Below, in pieces: positions 8,856 through 17,853 of a stretch of DNA of 43,682 nt (the stretch's first letter is position 1; each line of letters begins with the position of its first letter). The notes below the pieces were generated by a model. It saw only the letters and a list, made by a program, of their open reading frames with translations. It ran no database searches and was not told where the DNA came from. Made by a program: the position numbers and the translations under genes. The stretch comes from Magnetococcales bacterium (lineage in GTDB: Bacteria; Pseudomonadota; Magnetococcia; Magnetococcales; JADGCL01), in assembly GCA_015229005.1 (NCBI GenBank), contig JADGCL010000020.1:1-43682 (forward strand), written 5' to 3'.

Positions 8856-10872
8856 CTTCCTCCTCCGCCCGCACCAGGCGCAGGCCCGTCGCCTCACCGG
8901 CGGATGCAAGCGAAACCCGATTGCGGTGCGCCACCCGGCAAATACTGGCCGTACTCCGCCAGCACCCGCCCCGCCGAACCCGGATCTCGCCAAAAGGGGC
9001 GCCGCGGGGATTTTTCCTCGGGGAACGGGCGTAGTAGCTCTCACTGTACCAGTCGTCCGTCCACTCCCAAACATTGCCGATCATGTCATGAAGGCCCCAG
9101 GCGTTGGGCTCCTTTTCGCCTACCGGATGGGTCCGACCATCGGAGTTGTCCCGGTACCAGGCCCATTTGCCCAACTGCCTGCTATCGTCGCCGAAGGGAA
9201 AGGAAGCGGTGGTACCAGCCCTGGCAGCGAACTCCCACTCAGCCTCGGTGGGCAGCCGCAGGCGGTTGCGGGTCCCGATGAGGCGTATGTATTGGCGCAA
9301 GAATTTCTGCGCCTCTTCCCAGATCGCCCGCTCCACTGGATGATTGGCATGGGCGGCATCGGGCACCTCGCCCTCGGGATAACACTTCATCACCTTGTGC
9401 CACTGGGCCCAGGTAACCGGATATTTGGCCATCCAGAAACCGTCAAGCTCCACCTCGTGGGCAGGATGCTCGTCGGCCCGGCGCCCGGACTCATTTTTTC
9501 CGGACCCCATCATGAAAACCCCACCCGGAATCCAGAGAAATTCCATCTTCGTGAAGGGCTCGACCCAGATATCGCCCCTCCTCGGGGCCCGAGGTTTTGC
9601 TGCCGCAACCGGGGTCGCGACCACAACCGGGGGAGCGATGGAGCGACCCGCTCCCTCGGGCGGGGGCGATCCACCCCCGACCTTCGCTGCCGCAGGCGGG
9701 GAAGCAACCGCCCCAGAGGGGGTCCCCCGACCGATCGCCGGCTTGGAGACCACCGCCTGGGCAGCAGCCACGGGAGGGGAAGCTGCCTGAGGGCCGGAAG
9801 CAGCAACCGCAGCCTCCTCACCTGCGTCCGGCTCGGACCCGAAATCGTTGAGAGAGGCGATGAAGGAACGCCAACTGCTCTTCTTCCTCTTGGTGGCGGG
9901 AAGGGGAGACTGGGAAACTCCGGTCACGGTCACCCCAGCAGGCTGCCCAGCAAGTACCGTCGGTGATGCCGCATCCTCCTCGCCCAGCAACTGGAGCCGC
10001 CACTCCCCAACAGACTGCGGACGTTCGGTCTCCAGGACCATCAACGCCATGTCAATGGCCTTCAGGAAACGCACGGAATAACGCCCCCGCCCCAACTCCT
10101 CGGCCGACTTCATGGGATCGCGTTCGTTGCGTAACCGCGCCGAAATGCGAATCGCCGCATCCAAGGGCTTCTGACCGGTGATCGCTCGGTAGAGAACCCC
10201 GCCCAAGGCATAAATGTCCGACCAGGGACCCTGCCTGTTCCCGGTGGTATCGTACTGCTCGAAGGGAGAGTACCCAAGGCTCAGAAGGCTCGTCATTTGA
10301 TCGGACTGCCCGGCGATCGCCTGGCGAGCAGAACCGAAATCGAGGATAACCGGGGTGCCATTCTTGCGAATGAGGATGTTGGGAGGTTTGATATCCCGGT
10401 GGATGAAATCGGCCCGATGCAGGACCTCCAGCCCGGAAAGAAGGGAGGGCAGGAAGGCAAGGATCTCCTCTTCCGGCAGCACCTTGCGCCGCTTCAGGAT
10501 GTCATCCAGACCCTCCCCCTCCTCGTACTCCATGACCATGTAGGCGGTATTGCTATCACGGAAGAAACTGACCACTCGCACGATCGCGGGGTGCTTGAAC
10601 CGGGCCAGGGTCTGAGCCTCCAGGAGGAACCGGTCCAGTCCCCACTCGAAGGTCTTGGCATCGTTGGGGGTGTTGGGTCGGACCCCATGCCCCCGCTGGC
10701 GACTGGCAAACCCCGAAGGAAGGTACTCCTTGATGGCAACCCACTGATCCAGATTGGAATCCCGGCCCAGATAGGTGATGCCGAACCCCCCTTTGCCGAG
10801 AACCTTGCGGATCTCGTACCAGAGGAGAGTCGACCCAGGGGGAAGGGCATCAGGATACTCTTGTGGAGTCAC
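8848..10872 (-). CDS. Serine/threonine protein kinase fused to an FGE-sulfatase (SUMF1/EgtB-like) domain
   Basis: 674 residues. Residues 18-290 are a Hanks-type kinase: Gly-rich loop GKGGFG, K48 in VAIKEY, HRDIKPPNI with catalytic D160, DFG with D178, and the SP/DIYALGGVLY helix. Residues 290-430 are a low-complexity Pro/Ala/Ser linker. Residues 437-670 match the formylglycine-generating-enzyme/sulfatase-modifying fold (IPGGVFMMGS, DGFWMAKYPVTWAQWHKV, LRLPTEAEWEFAARAG, NVWEWTDDWY, RRGGCWRS). Aligning by eye with the catalytic pair of true FGE, one Cys is kept (in SIC) and the other is Ser, so formylglycine formation is doubtful; such domains often bind ligands or substrates. No transmembrane segment is obvious. 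The start is the GTG at 10870-10872. It is preceded on the same strand by a small membrane protein gene, with which it may act. Confidence 0.9.
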   Translation of the reverse strand: MTPQEYPDALPPGSTLLWYEIRKVLGKGGFGITYLGRDSNLDQWVAIKEYLPSGFASRQRGHGVRPNTPNDAKTFEWGLDRFLLEAQTLARFKHPAIVRVVSFFRDSNTAYMVMEYEEGEGLDDILKRRKVLPEEEILAFLPSLLSGLEVLHRADFIHRDIKPPNILIRKNGTPVILDFGSARQAIAGQSDQMTSLLSLGYSPFEQYDTTGNRQGPWSDIYALGGVLYRAITGQKPLDAAIRISARLRNERDPMKSAEELGRGRYSVRFLKAIDMALMVLETERPQSVGEWRLQLLGEEDAASPTVLAGQPAGVTVTGVSQSPLPATKRKKSSWRSFIASLNDFGSEPDAGEEAAVAASGPQAASPPVAAAQAVVSKPAIGRGTPSGAVASPPAAAKVGGGSPPPEGAGRSIAPPVVVATPVAAAKPRAPRRGDIWVEPFTKMEFLWIPGGVFMMGSGKNESGRRADEHPAHEVELDGFWMAKYPVTWAQWHKVMKCYPEGEVPDAAHANHPVERAIWEEAQKFLRQYIRLIGTRNRLRLPTEAEWEFAARAGTTASFPFGDDSRQLGKWAWYRDNSDGRTHPVGEKEPNAWGLHDMIGNVWEWTDDWYSESYYARSPRKNPRGAPFGEIRVRRGGCWRSTASICRVAHRNRVSLASAGEATGLRLVRAEEEVK

Positions 10873-11005
10873 GAAACGGCACCAACCTTCAGATAGTCAG
10901 TATTGATAACAACTCCCCCAGCCGGGCAGGCCACTTCCGAGCGGGCCAAGCCCAGCAAACCAGCAACCCCCTCAGCCCAAGCGCAGGCCACTCCCTCCCC
11001 CTCGG

Positions 11006-11590
11006 TCAAGCCCTACCGCCGGTCTTCTCCAGACGGGCACGCAAGGCCGCCGCCTGGTCATCGAGTTCCTCCCTGGGAAGGCCCTCCTCCTCCTCTTCCA
11101 GAGCGGCCACCTTGGCCGATTCGATGTCACCCGCAAGCGCCCTTCCGACTCCCCCAGCGACCCAATCCGCAGCGGCGACCCGCTCCCTGCCCCCCGGAAA
11201 CTCCCGGGAATCCCCGAAGCCGGTCAAGCCCGCCCCTCCATCCCGTAACCTCTTCCGGGAGGAGAAGAGGGCATGCCAACCTGCCCCCAGCCAAGCCAGA
11301 ATCCGACTCCCCCCACCACGCAACACCAGAACCGAACCCGCCAGAAGGAAGACCCCGGCCCTGGCCAACTCCCGTATCAACCCACCGAAGGAGGACGAGA
11401 CACGGCCACGTGCGTGCCCCCTCCTGGCGAGTACCGAATTCTCCACCTCCGGGACCGGCGCCGGCTTCTTGCGCACCCGGGAATGGACCTTCTGGTTGGA
11501 GAGGAAGGATTTCATCTCCTTCAACCGGGAGGAATCCGCCGCAGACGACGTGCGCGTGGAACCGGTTCGTTTCGGTTTGGTCTGGGTCAC
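11006..11590 (-). CDS. Hypothetical membrane protein upstream of the kinase-FGE gene
   Basis: 194 residues that I do not recognise. Residues 1-70 are basic and Ser/Thr-rich (TGSTRTSSAADSSR), residues about 73-107 form a hydrophobic stretch likely to span the membrane once or lie in it, and the C-terminal 35 residues are acidic and helical (AALEEEEEGLPREELDD), possibly a coiled coil. The start is a GTG at 11588-11590 with no strong ribosome site. A possible promoter, TGGACT-16-TATTAT, lies about 100 bases upstream on the minus strand (11697-11725). The Ser/Thr-rich tail next to a kinase gene 133 bases downstream makes it a plausible substrate, but that is inference. Overlapping frames are also open, so the call is moderate. 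Confidence 0.45.
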   Translation of the reverse strand: MTQTKPKRTGSTRTSSAADSSRLKEMKSFLSNQKVHSRVRKKPAPVPEVENSVLARRGHARGRVSSSFGGLIRELARAGVFLLAGSVLVLRGGGSRILAWLGAGWHALFSSRKRLRDGGAGLTGFGDSREFPGGRERVAAADWVAGGVGRALAGDIESAKVAALEEEEEGLPREELDDQAAALRARLEKTGGRA

Positions 11591-11744
11591 GATCCACCAT
11601 CCACTGCGTCCATGACCGGCTCAGCCTTCCCTGACTGCCCGACGGGAACAGACAACCCCGCAGGAGAGGCACCTGCCTGCCCCCCCACTCCCCCCCTATA
11701 ATATCATCGAGATTCTCCGAGTCCAGCCACCCTCCTCTCTCGAC

Positions 11745-11893
11745 GGCCTGTTGAATCAATCCTCCCGTAGGCCTCTCCAACCCGGGAAAGCAAAACACGG
11801 CTTTGACTTCACTAAAAAATTCAACAGGTTACGCCGTCACGCCGAGTTTGACCGGCCACCCCTGGAAAGCCCTGACCGTTTCTCGGCGAGCTT
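11745..11893 (+). repeat. Multi-hairpin intergenic repeat, degenerate copy C
   Basis: This stretch aligns end to end with the element at 22533-22685 (GGCCTGTTGAAT, CCAACCCGGGAAAGCAAAAC, ATTCAACAGGTTACGCCGTC, ACCGGCCACCCCTGGAAAG), but many stems are broken. It fills most of the 478-base gap between the divergent hypothetical gene (start 11590) and the rhodanese gene (start 12069). The remainder of that gap shows no gene. Confidence 0.7.
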
Positions 11894-12068
11894 GAACCTC
11901 CGATCCCCGTCACCCCCCTGACACCGAAGAACCCTCCGTATACACATGCCCCCCACTCGTGATAGCGTCGACATGTGATTATGGATGATTGGCCCAAGGG
12001 AGCAGCAATATCCGGGCCGTCGCGCCACTGGCGCGGTCATTCTTCCTGACCTTCCTTGAGGTGTCTTC

Positions 12069-12491
12069 ATGCTGCCGTCCGCCCCCCACAGCCCCGTCCA
12101 CCCCAATCTCCGCCAGGTCGATCCCGAAGAGGCCTTCCGGCTGGTCCAGGACCGCGAGGTGGTGTTTCTCGACATCCGTTCGGAAATCGAACACTTTTTT
12201 GTCGGCAGCCCACGCGGGGTCATCAATATACCCTGGCAGGACGCCCCCGATTTCGAGCTCAATCCGCATTTTCTGGAAGAGGTCGGTCGTATGGCCAGGA
12301 AAGATCAGAAAATCGTCCTGATCTGCCGTTCCGGGCATCGTTCGATCGATGCCGGCAATCTCCTCTGCGAGGCCGGCTACGAGGCCGTCTATAACGTCAA
12401 GGAGGGCTTCGAAGGGGACCGGGACGAAAACCACCACCGTTCCAGCGTCAACGGCTGGCGTTTTCGGGGACTCCCCTGGGTCCAGTGCTGA
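12069..12491 (+). CDS. Single-domain rhodanese-like protein
   Basis: 140 residues covering one rhodanese (sulfurtransferase) domain, a fold that carries sulfane sulfur as a persulfide on an active-site cysteine. Visible are EVVFLDIRSEIEHFF, SPRGVINIPWQD and the active loop CRSGHRS at about residue 90, a good catalytic P-loop-like hexapeptide. The tail (SVNGWRFRGLPWVQC) is typical of small cytoplasmic rhodaneses encoded in proteobacteria, and no signal peptide is present. The ATG at 12069 is preceded by GAGGT seven bases upstream. It is monocistronic, convergent with the cyclase gene whose end is only 29 bases away. It is the first of three rhodanese domains in the window; the other two are in the redox cluster at 39-43 kb. 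Confidence 0.88.
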   Translation: MLPSAPHSPVHPNLRQVDPEEAFRLVQDREVVFLDIRSEIEHFFVGSPRGVINIPWQDAPDFELNPHFLEEVGRMARKDQKIVLICRSGHRSIDAGNLLCEAGYEAVYNVKEGFEGDRDENHHRSSVNGWRFRGLPWVQC

Positions 12492-12520
12492 CCATTATCC
12501 ACCCCCTATCCCGCTTCAAC

Positions 12521-14581
12521 CTACTCCGTTTCCGCAGCGCGACGCAGGCGAAAGAGGCGCTCCTTGCCGTATCCCTTGGCCAGCTCCACTTCCCCGACGA
12601 GATCGCAGGCGTGGTCTCCCCCCCCCGAGGCGGCCAACAACCAGACCGTCCGCTCGTCGAGATAGACCGCGCCAACCGCAGTCACCGGTTCGATACGGGC
12701 TGCAATGGTAATATGAGTCCCAAAGCAGCTTGGTCGATCGATGACCCGGTCGTGTCCAAGAAAGACCGGCCCGGCATGAAGGGCGATGCGGAGCCCGGTT
12801 TCCGCCGGCAACCCGACCTCGGTCCAGTCCTGCCTGCTTCCCTCGTCCCGCAGGCAGAGCGCCGTCGCCGCCGCATCGGTGACCCGGTCGAAGACCACGA
12901 ACAGACCATCCCCCCAGGTATTGCTAAAGAAAGGCGGGACCGGAGCTGCATCGATGGCCCTTTTCGCCATGGCCTGGAAACGACTGTAAAAGGCCGGGGC
13001 ATCTCTCTCCGGAATGCGGGAGAAACCGGAGACATCGGCGAACAACATCGTCTTCACATCCCGAAGGGGAGTGTCCCACCGACCAGCCTCCATCTCCCAG
13101 CCGCGCCCGCTTCCAGGAACGGGTGATCCGTCCGTCTCGATCACTGCCGGCGGCGATTTAACCGCCGGGTCGCAGCCACTTTTCGTACTGGTCTCCCCGG
13201 ACCCGGTCGGTGCCACCCAGCCGGAGAGATCGATGATGTGTGCCGGCAACCCCAGGGAGCGCCAATGATCGATGGACTCTTCGGTCCCCCCGGGAAGGTG
13301 GGCCCCCTCCCGAGCCAAGAGGGCCAGGAGCAGGGGTGATTCCCCCAAAGAGGCTGCATGGGTGACAGCCGCCCCGGCAAGAAGACGGGCCGCGTAGGTG
13401 AAAGGGGTGGGGTCATCACCCCCGGGATCCCGCATGCCGTAGGTGACCGACGTCGCCCGTCTCAGCGCCTTTTGGAACCGCTCGACCCACACCTGGCCTG
13501 CCGAGGCAACGCTGACACGGATAAAATCCTCATCCCGAAAAGGCAATACGACGTGCAAAGTGCCGCCCCTGGCCAACAGCGCTTCGGCAAAAAGGAGATC
13601 CCCGCCATTCGCCAGACCGGAGCAGCCGATGCCGATATTCAACCTTGCCAACGCCGCCTCGATGCGGGCCGCCGCTTCCCCCACGGCCTCGGGCGGAAAG
13701 CGTGGCGGCTGACGCCCGGGCGAATCGATGCGGTTACCCGCAAAAAAGGCCACTTGCGGCAGCGACAGAATCGATCGCAGATGGGCGGCAACGGGCAATA
13801 GCGGCTCCAGAAGAAAGAGCTGCCGACGCATGCTGGCGATTTCCCCATGGCTTCCACCCGCCAGAGCGAGGGCCTCCCGGTAACAACGTTCCGCCTCCTG
13901 GTCATCGCCGAGGTGCATCGCCGCTTCGCCCAGGGTTGCCGCACGCCACTGATGACCACCGGCTGCACCAGGATCGGCGAGACATCGCCCCCGAACTTCC
14001 AGTGCCAGACTCCGGGCAAGTCCCGCCTCTCCGACCAGGCGGACCATGGTCGCGGCGTTGATACCCGGAAAGGGATTGCCATCCACCCGGAAGGCCCGCA
14101 GGTAATGGAGGGCCGCTTCGGCGGCGGCCTCCCAACGGCGTTCCGGGTCACGGGTCCGGTGACAGCGCTCCTTGGCCAGGCGTCCGGCCAGGCTGGCCAC
14201 CTCGACGATCATGCCCGCTCCCAGATCGGTCCGACCCAGGAGCGGTGCGAGAAATGCCCCGGCCCGGGTCAGGGAACCAGCATTGGCCAGTGCCAGCGCG
14301 GCTCGATGGATCAGGCCCGGATGGCCCGGAAAACGCCGCAGTCCCTCGGCAAAGAGGTCAAACGCCAACGCCGGGAGCCCCAACGCCAAGGTCCGATTAC
14401 CACTGGCAAGGTAATGGTCGGGATGGCTCTCGCCGGCACCGATACCACTCTCCCTCGGGAAACAGTCCGAATCGACCAACGGGCTTAAAGGCAACTCCAT
14501 GGGACCAGAATCCCCTTTCATGGCGTCATGGAAGAGCCTGTCGCAGAGTGCGCCAAACTCTGCGGCGCAGAAGCACGCCAC
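12521..14581 (-). CDS. TPR-region protein with C-terminal class III adenylate/guanylate cyclase domain
   Basis: 686 residues. Residues about 45-260 are helical repeats of TPR character (LALGLPALAFDLFAEGLRRFPGHPGL). Residues about 270-470 form an alpha/beta segment resembling the region found in TRAFs-binding-type bacterial cyclase proteins (IGIGCSGLANGGDLLFAEALLARGG, then LHVVLPFRDEDF). Residues 507-685 are a class III nucleotidyl cyclase: MLFADVSGFSRI with the first metal Asp, NTWGDGLFVVFD with the second, and GTHITIAARIEP with the transition-state Arg, but Thr where Asn is usual. It probably makes cAMP or cGMP in the cytoplasm. The start is uncertain: GTG at 14579-14581, or the ATG at codon 21. 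It follows the ABC exporter with a cyclic-nucleotide-binding domain on the same strand, 134 bases apart, which suggests a ligand-receptor pair. Confidence 0.85.
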   Translation of the reverse strand: MACFCAAEFGALCDRLFHDAMKGDSGPMELPLSPLVDSDCFPRESGIGAGESHPDHYLASGNRTLALGLPALAFDLFAEGLRRFPGHPGLIHRAALALANAGSLTRAGAFLAPLLGRTDLGAGMIVEVASLAGRLAKERCHRTRDPERRWEAAAEAALHYLRAFRVDGNPFPGINAATMVRLVGEAGLARSLALEVRGRCLADPGAAGGHQWRAATLGEAAMHLGDDQEAERCYREALALAGGSHGEIASMRRQLFLLEPLLPVAAHLRSILSLPQVAFFAGNRIDSPGRQPPRFPPEAVGEAAARIEAALARLNIGIGCSGLANGGDLLFAEALLARGGTLHVVLPFRDEDFIRVSVASAGQVWVERFQKALRRATSVTYGMRDPGGDDPTPFTYAARLLAGAAVTHAASLGESPLLLALLAREGAHLPGGTEESIDHWRSLGLPAHIIDLSGWVAPTGSGETSTKSGCDPAVKSPPAVIETDGSPVPGSGRGWEMEAGRWDTPLRDVKTMLFADVSGFSRIPERDAPAFYSRFQAMAKRAIDAAPVPPFFSNTWGDGLFVVFDRVTDAAATALCLRDEGSRQDWTEVGLPAETGLRIALHAGPVFLGHDRVIDRPSCFGTHITIAARIEPVTAVGAVYLDERTVWLLAASGGGDHACDLVGEVELAKGYGKERLFRLRRAAETE

Positions 14582-14604
14582 CGGAATCAGTCCGCATAAC
14601 AGAT

Positions 14605-14685
14605 TGATTCCGTAAGGAAAAAGAGACCTTGTTTGCGTCTTCCGTCAGACAAAATGGCCATTGACGGCCATTTTGCGACAGGCTC
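14605..14685 (-). repeat. Multi-hairpin intergenic repeat, partial copy D
   Basis: It contains the first hairpin of the dispersed element: CAAAATGGCC (14650-14659) pairs with GGCCATTTTG (14666-14675), followed on the minus strand by a short AAGAC/GTCTT hairpin. Flanking AGCCTGTCG on the minus strand matches the start of the 22533 copy. The stem differs in sequence from the other copies but still pairs. It lies between the ABC exporter and the cyclase gene and so would be in their common transcript. Confidence 0.6.
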
Positions 14686-14715
14686 GGAAGGACGATGAAC
14701 CGCCGGAGACAGTCA

Positions 14716-16947
14716 TCAGGAGCCGCAGGAGCCGCAGGAGCCATCGATCCCCGGAAAATTCTCCCAACGCCTCCGGGCCGTCTTCTGCATGGAGCTTGAC
14801 CGGGAGAAGAGTTCCCGGAAAACCGACTCTCCCAGCACCAGGCACTGCGTCGGCTCCGCCGCCCGTATCGACGCTGTCCTCGAAACCTGGTAGCGAATGC
14901 CGATTTCACCAAAATAGTCGGAATCCCGCATGGTTCCCACCACCCTTTCTTCCCCGGTTCTACGGTCGCGGCGGATAACCTCGACTCTTCCGGTAACGAT
15001 AATGAAAAATTTGGTGGCCGGATCCCCCTCCCGGAAAATGTATTCGCCACCTCTGAAGCTCTCGGTTCCGAACTGACTCACGATGGTTCTCAGAAGGTGA
15101 CCGGGAACATCGGCCAAGAAAGGCAACTGTAAAAACCATCCAACGTTGACCATGGGAACATGATCATCGTAAACGACAGGAACCTGCTGATTGAACAAAT
15201 TGGCGTAAACCCCACCCTGATTCATCAAGGTTCCATGATCTCCCTGTTCCACGATTTCACCACGATCGAAAACGAATATTTTATCGGCATCGACGACTGA
15301 CCTCAAATGATGGGTCACAAGGATAACGATCCGTCCCTTGCGGAACCGCGATATGTTCTCATCGATCTCTCTCTCGACGACCGAGTCCAGCTTGGAAGTG
15401 GCTTCATCGAGAATGAGAACATCCGGTCGTTGCAGAAAAGATCTGGCCAGGGCCACCCGCTGGGCCTGGCCCCCGGAAAGACCGGTGCCACCTTCACCAA
15501 TGACCGTTCCATACCCATCCGGAAGAGCCATGATATCGTCATGAATCATGGCGCTTCTAGCCGCATCCTGCACCTCTTCGTCGGTCGCCCGAAGGTTACC
15601 CAACCGAATATTGTCCCGGATGGAAAGATTGAAGAGAAAGACATCCTGGGCCATGTATCCAATCCGGGAACAGAACGATTTTCTTTCTATCATTCTATGG
15701 TCAATTCCATCGATAAAAATCGCTCCCTGGTTCTGTTCGTAGTAATTCATGATCAGCTTGGCCGCCGTACTTTTTCCAGAGCCACTGGCACCCACAAAAG
15801 CAACAAATTCACCCATTTTGATGCCGATTGCGACATCCCTCAGCGTGTAATTTGCGGAATCATAGCCGAATGAAACATGATCCATTTCAATGCCATGGAT
15901 AATTTTCTCCAACCCAACACCGCTTTCCTTATAGCACTTGTCGATATCAAGAATTCTCTGGATCCTGTTCATACTGACAGACGCATTGATCATGTAAGGG
16001 ATCATCCAGGTGATCCCCTCGAAAGCCCGACTGAGCGCCAAAAACATCGAATGAAAAACGACCAGATCACCGACGGAAATCTCTCCCATCGCCGCAAACA
16101 AAGCACCAATGGAAACGATCACTATATTGAATAAAAGAATAGAAGACCGGGACGCCCTTTCTATCATACAATTGGCGATGACGGCTTTCTTGGTCAACAG
16201 ACCAAGGGATTCCAGAATTCCATCGAAGGACACATGGAAATAATGGGACAAGTGCAGAGATTTGATCAGAGACTGACCATCCAACTGCTCTTGAACAAAA
16301 GCAAGCATCCGCGTCAATCCACCTCTGGCATTGGTCTGACTCCTGAATGACAAATTTGTCAAAAGAAGAGGGCCAACCAATGTCAGCGGCAATAATATAA
16401 ACACCAATATAGCCATTTCCCAGTTGATGGAAAACAACAGATAGGCACTCAACAGGATACCGAGAGGTGAAATAATCCCCAGCGGCAACGCCATATTCAA
16501 GGCATTTTCAATAGCCGTCAAATCCACCGAAAGCGATGACAAAATGCTCGCGTTCTGATTTTGACCAAAACAATCAAGCCGGACATAATCCAAATGCCTG
16601 AAAACTTTTCTGCGAATATCATTTATTATATTCACAGTCACGTCCGATCTCACAAAATCACGAACCAGCATACACAAGGATGCCAATACAGAACCGACCG
16701 CCAAAAGTACCAAAATCAGTATCAGTTGATCCCAATCGCGCGGAATAATCGCGTCATCAATCATATACTTGAAACTCAGAGGAATCATCTGGTTCTCAAA
16801 TGCCAACCCTGCCCACCAGACTAAAATGACCAGGACCGCCTTCCCCCGATACTGGCGAAGATAAGGGAATATCGCCCGCAAAAAGAAACCGGTTTCAGCG
16901 ATCCCGAACTTCCCCCCGGACTCCTTACGCAGAATCGCTCCACTCAT
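14716..16947 (-). CDS. ABC transporter (fused permease-ATPase) with C-terminal cyclic nucleotide-binding domain
   Basis: 743 residues. Residues about 25-320 are a six-helix type I exporter membrane domain, and residues 355-590 the ATPase: Walker A GASGSGKST near 390, Q-loop MAQDVF, signature LSGGQAQRVALARS, Walker B LILDEATSKLD, switch THH. Residues about 605-725 form a CRP-type cyclic-nucleotide-binding domain with a phosphate-cassette sequence FGEIGIRYQVSRTASIRA that keeps the Glu and Arg. No C39 peptidase domain precedes it. The substrate is unknown, with peptide, lipid or polysaccharide export being typical. The C-terminus ends GSCGSCGS, encoded by a 9-base tandem repeat. The ATG at 16945-16947 has GGAGAGG upstream. 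Much of the permease part is visibly more AT-rich than its neighbours, which may indicate transfer. The cyclase gene follows directly. Confidence 0.9.
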   Translation of the reverse strand: MSGAILRKESGGKFGIAETGFFLRAIFPYLRQYRGKAVLVILVWWAGLAFENQMIPLSFKYMIDDAIIPRDWDQLILILVLLAVGSVLASLCMLVRDFVRSDVTVNIINDIRRKVFRHLDYVRLDCFGQNQNASILSSLSVDLTAIENALNMALPLGIISPLGILLSAYLLFSINWEMAILVFILLPLTLVGPLLLTNLSFRSQTNARGGLTRMLAFVQEQLDGQSLIKSLHLSHYFHVSFDGILESLGLLTKKAVIANCMIERASRSSILLFNIVIVSIGALFAAMGEISVGDLVVFHSMFLALSRAFEGITWMIPYMINASVSMNRIQRILDIDKCYKESGVGLEKIIHGIEMDHVSFGYDSANYTLRDVAIGIKMGEFVAFVGASGSGKSTAAKLIMNYYEQNQGAIFIDGIDHRMIERKSFCSRIGYMAQDVFLFNLSIRDNIRLGNLRATDEEVQDAARSAMIHDDIMALPDGYGTVIGEGGTGLSGGQAQRVALARSFLQRPDVLILDEATSKLDSVVEREIDENISRFRKGRIVILVTHHLRSVVDADKIFVFDRGEIVEQGDHGTLMNQGGVYANLFNQQVPVVYDDHVPMVNVGWFLQLPFLADVPGHLLRTIVSQFGTESFRGGEYIFREGDPATKFFIIVTGRVEVIRRDRRTGEERVVGTMRDSDYFGEIGIRYQVSRTASIRAAEPTQCLVLGESVFRELFSRSSSMQKTARRRWENFPGIDGSCGSCGS
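14717..14743 (-). repeat. 9-bp tandem repeat at the end of the ABC exporter gene
   Basis: The unit AGGAGCCGC is repeated three times on the plus strand. On the coding strand it gives the Cys-Gly-Ser repeats that end the ABC protein just before its stop codon. Copy number may vary between strains. Confidence 0.7.
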
Positions 16948-17105
16948 CTCTGCCTCTCCTCGAATCCGGAATCACCGGAACAAACCCGTCCCAAGCTCAC
17001 CCGCAGACACCAGGGATGCCCCTCGAACCTCCCAAAATTGCACGGGAAAGCTGCCAGCCGACCCGGAAACCCGACAGCATCGTCCATTCCGGGGAACAAG
17101 GACCC

Positions 17106-17134
17106 TTGACAAAGGGCCGGGCAGAATTTATATT
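17106..17134 (+). promoter_or_regulatory. Promoter of small RNA copy 1
   Basis: Perfect -35 TTGACA (17106-17111), 17-base spacer, -10 TATATT (17129-17134). Start of transcription is predicted near 17142, just before AGAAGCTTGG. Confidence 0.8.
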
Positions 17135-17141
17135 CCTGAAT

Positions 17142-17210
17142 AGAAGCTTGGTGGCGCCCAGCCTGGGCCCCCCCCTATCAACCCGGGCCAGGCGCCGCCA
17201 AGTCTCTGCC
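17142..17210 (+). ncRNA. Putative small RNA, hairpin family copy 1
   Basis: The predicted transcript begins AGAAGCUUGGUGG. A 12-bp outer helix (17147-17158 with 17191-17202) includes one U-G pair, then comes a symmetric CA/CA internal loop, a 7-bp inner helix (17061+100 numbering: 17161-17167 with 17182-17188) and a loop beginning with eight C followed by UAUCAA. UCUCUG follows the helix. The two paralogues at 17648 and 17890 share the outline. No known RNA family comes to mind. The C8 loop could pair with G-rich ribosome-binding sites, which is inference. The 3' end is not defined: no U-tract follows the helix. The 430 bases between this copy and the next show no convincing gene. Confidence 0.7.
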
Positions 17211-17611
17211 CGAAATCTCTATCGGCCCCCTCTCTTTGCAAGAATGCCCCTTCCCCTCTCTGGGCCGACGCGGCGTCGCTCGTCTCCCAGCCTCCATTGG
17301 GCGCTTGGTCGCGCTCTCCCCCTTGATCCAGCTCCATTCAGCCCGGTCCAGACTTCTCCTTGCCCCCCGCCCGCTCCCGTTCCTCTCGCTGTCGAGTGGG
17401 GTCGGACGCCATGAATGTTCCCTGTCTCCTGGACACCAACGACAGCCTTCGCCGTTCAGTTCCGCTATGAAGCCTGGAAATCCTCCCACGCGCCACTGGA
17501 TCGGAATGGCATCGCCCATCAGGTGACCAAATTGTTTCAACGGGTCGTCAAGGTGGTGGAATCTGGGAACGCACCGTGATCATCACCGGAAATTCCACGA
17601 ATGGAAACTCC

Positions 17612-17640
17612 TTGACAGCAGGCAGCGACGGGCTTATATT
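17612..17640 (+). promoter_or_regulatory. Promoter of small RNA copy 2
   Basis: Perfect -35 TTGACA (17612-17617), 17-base spacer, -10 TATATT (17635-17640). The spacer sequence is unrelated to those of the other two copies although its length is identical. Confidence 0.8.
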
Positions 17641-17647
17641 CCTGGAT

Positions 17648-17718
17648 AGAAGCTTGGTGGCGCCTGGTCCGGGTCCCCCCCCTATCAACCCGGGTTCGGG
17701 CGCCACCAAGTCTCTGCT
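17648..17718 (+). ncRNA. Putative small RNA, hairpin family copy 2
   Basis: Same architecture as the copy at 17142: 12-bp perfect outer helix (17653-17664 with 17699-17710), internal loop, 6-bp inner helix CCGGGU/ACCCGG (17669-17674 with 17688-17693) and an identical loop start of eight C (17675-17682) followed by UAUCA. UCUCUG follows the helix. Compared with the third copy, a C-G pair of the inner helix is here a Watson-Crick pair where the other has U-G, so pairing is preserved while sequence changes. Confidence 0.7.
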
Positions 17719-17853
17719 TCCCCCTCAAGGTAAAAACCCGACCCTCATAAGACGCCGCTCCCGCCCTCTTTCGCGCCGGATTGCCGGACACTTGGCTCCC
17801 GCGACCGGGACCAATCCGCACGCAATACCGCATGATCCCACGGAAAGAAATCC

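Noticed and set aside
10863..11634. Plus-strand frames of about 250 codons opposite the kinase leader and the 194-residue gene
   Set aside because: Composition is Pro/Ser/Arg-rich as expected for antisense of GC-rich coding DNA; no domain and no ribosome site.
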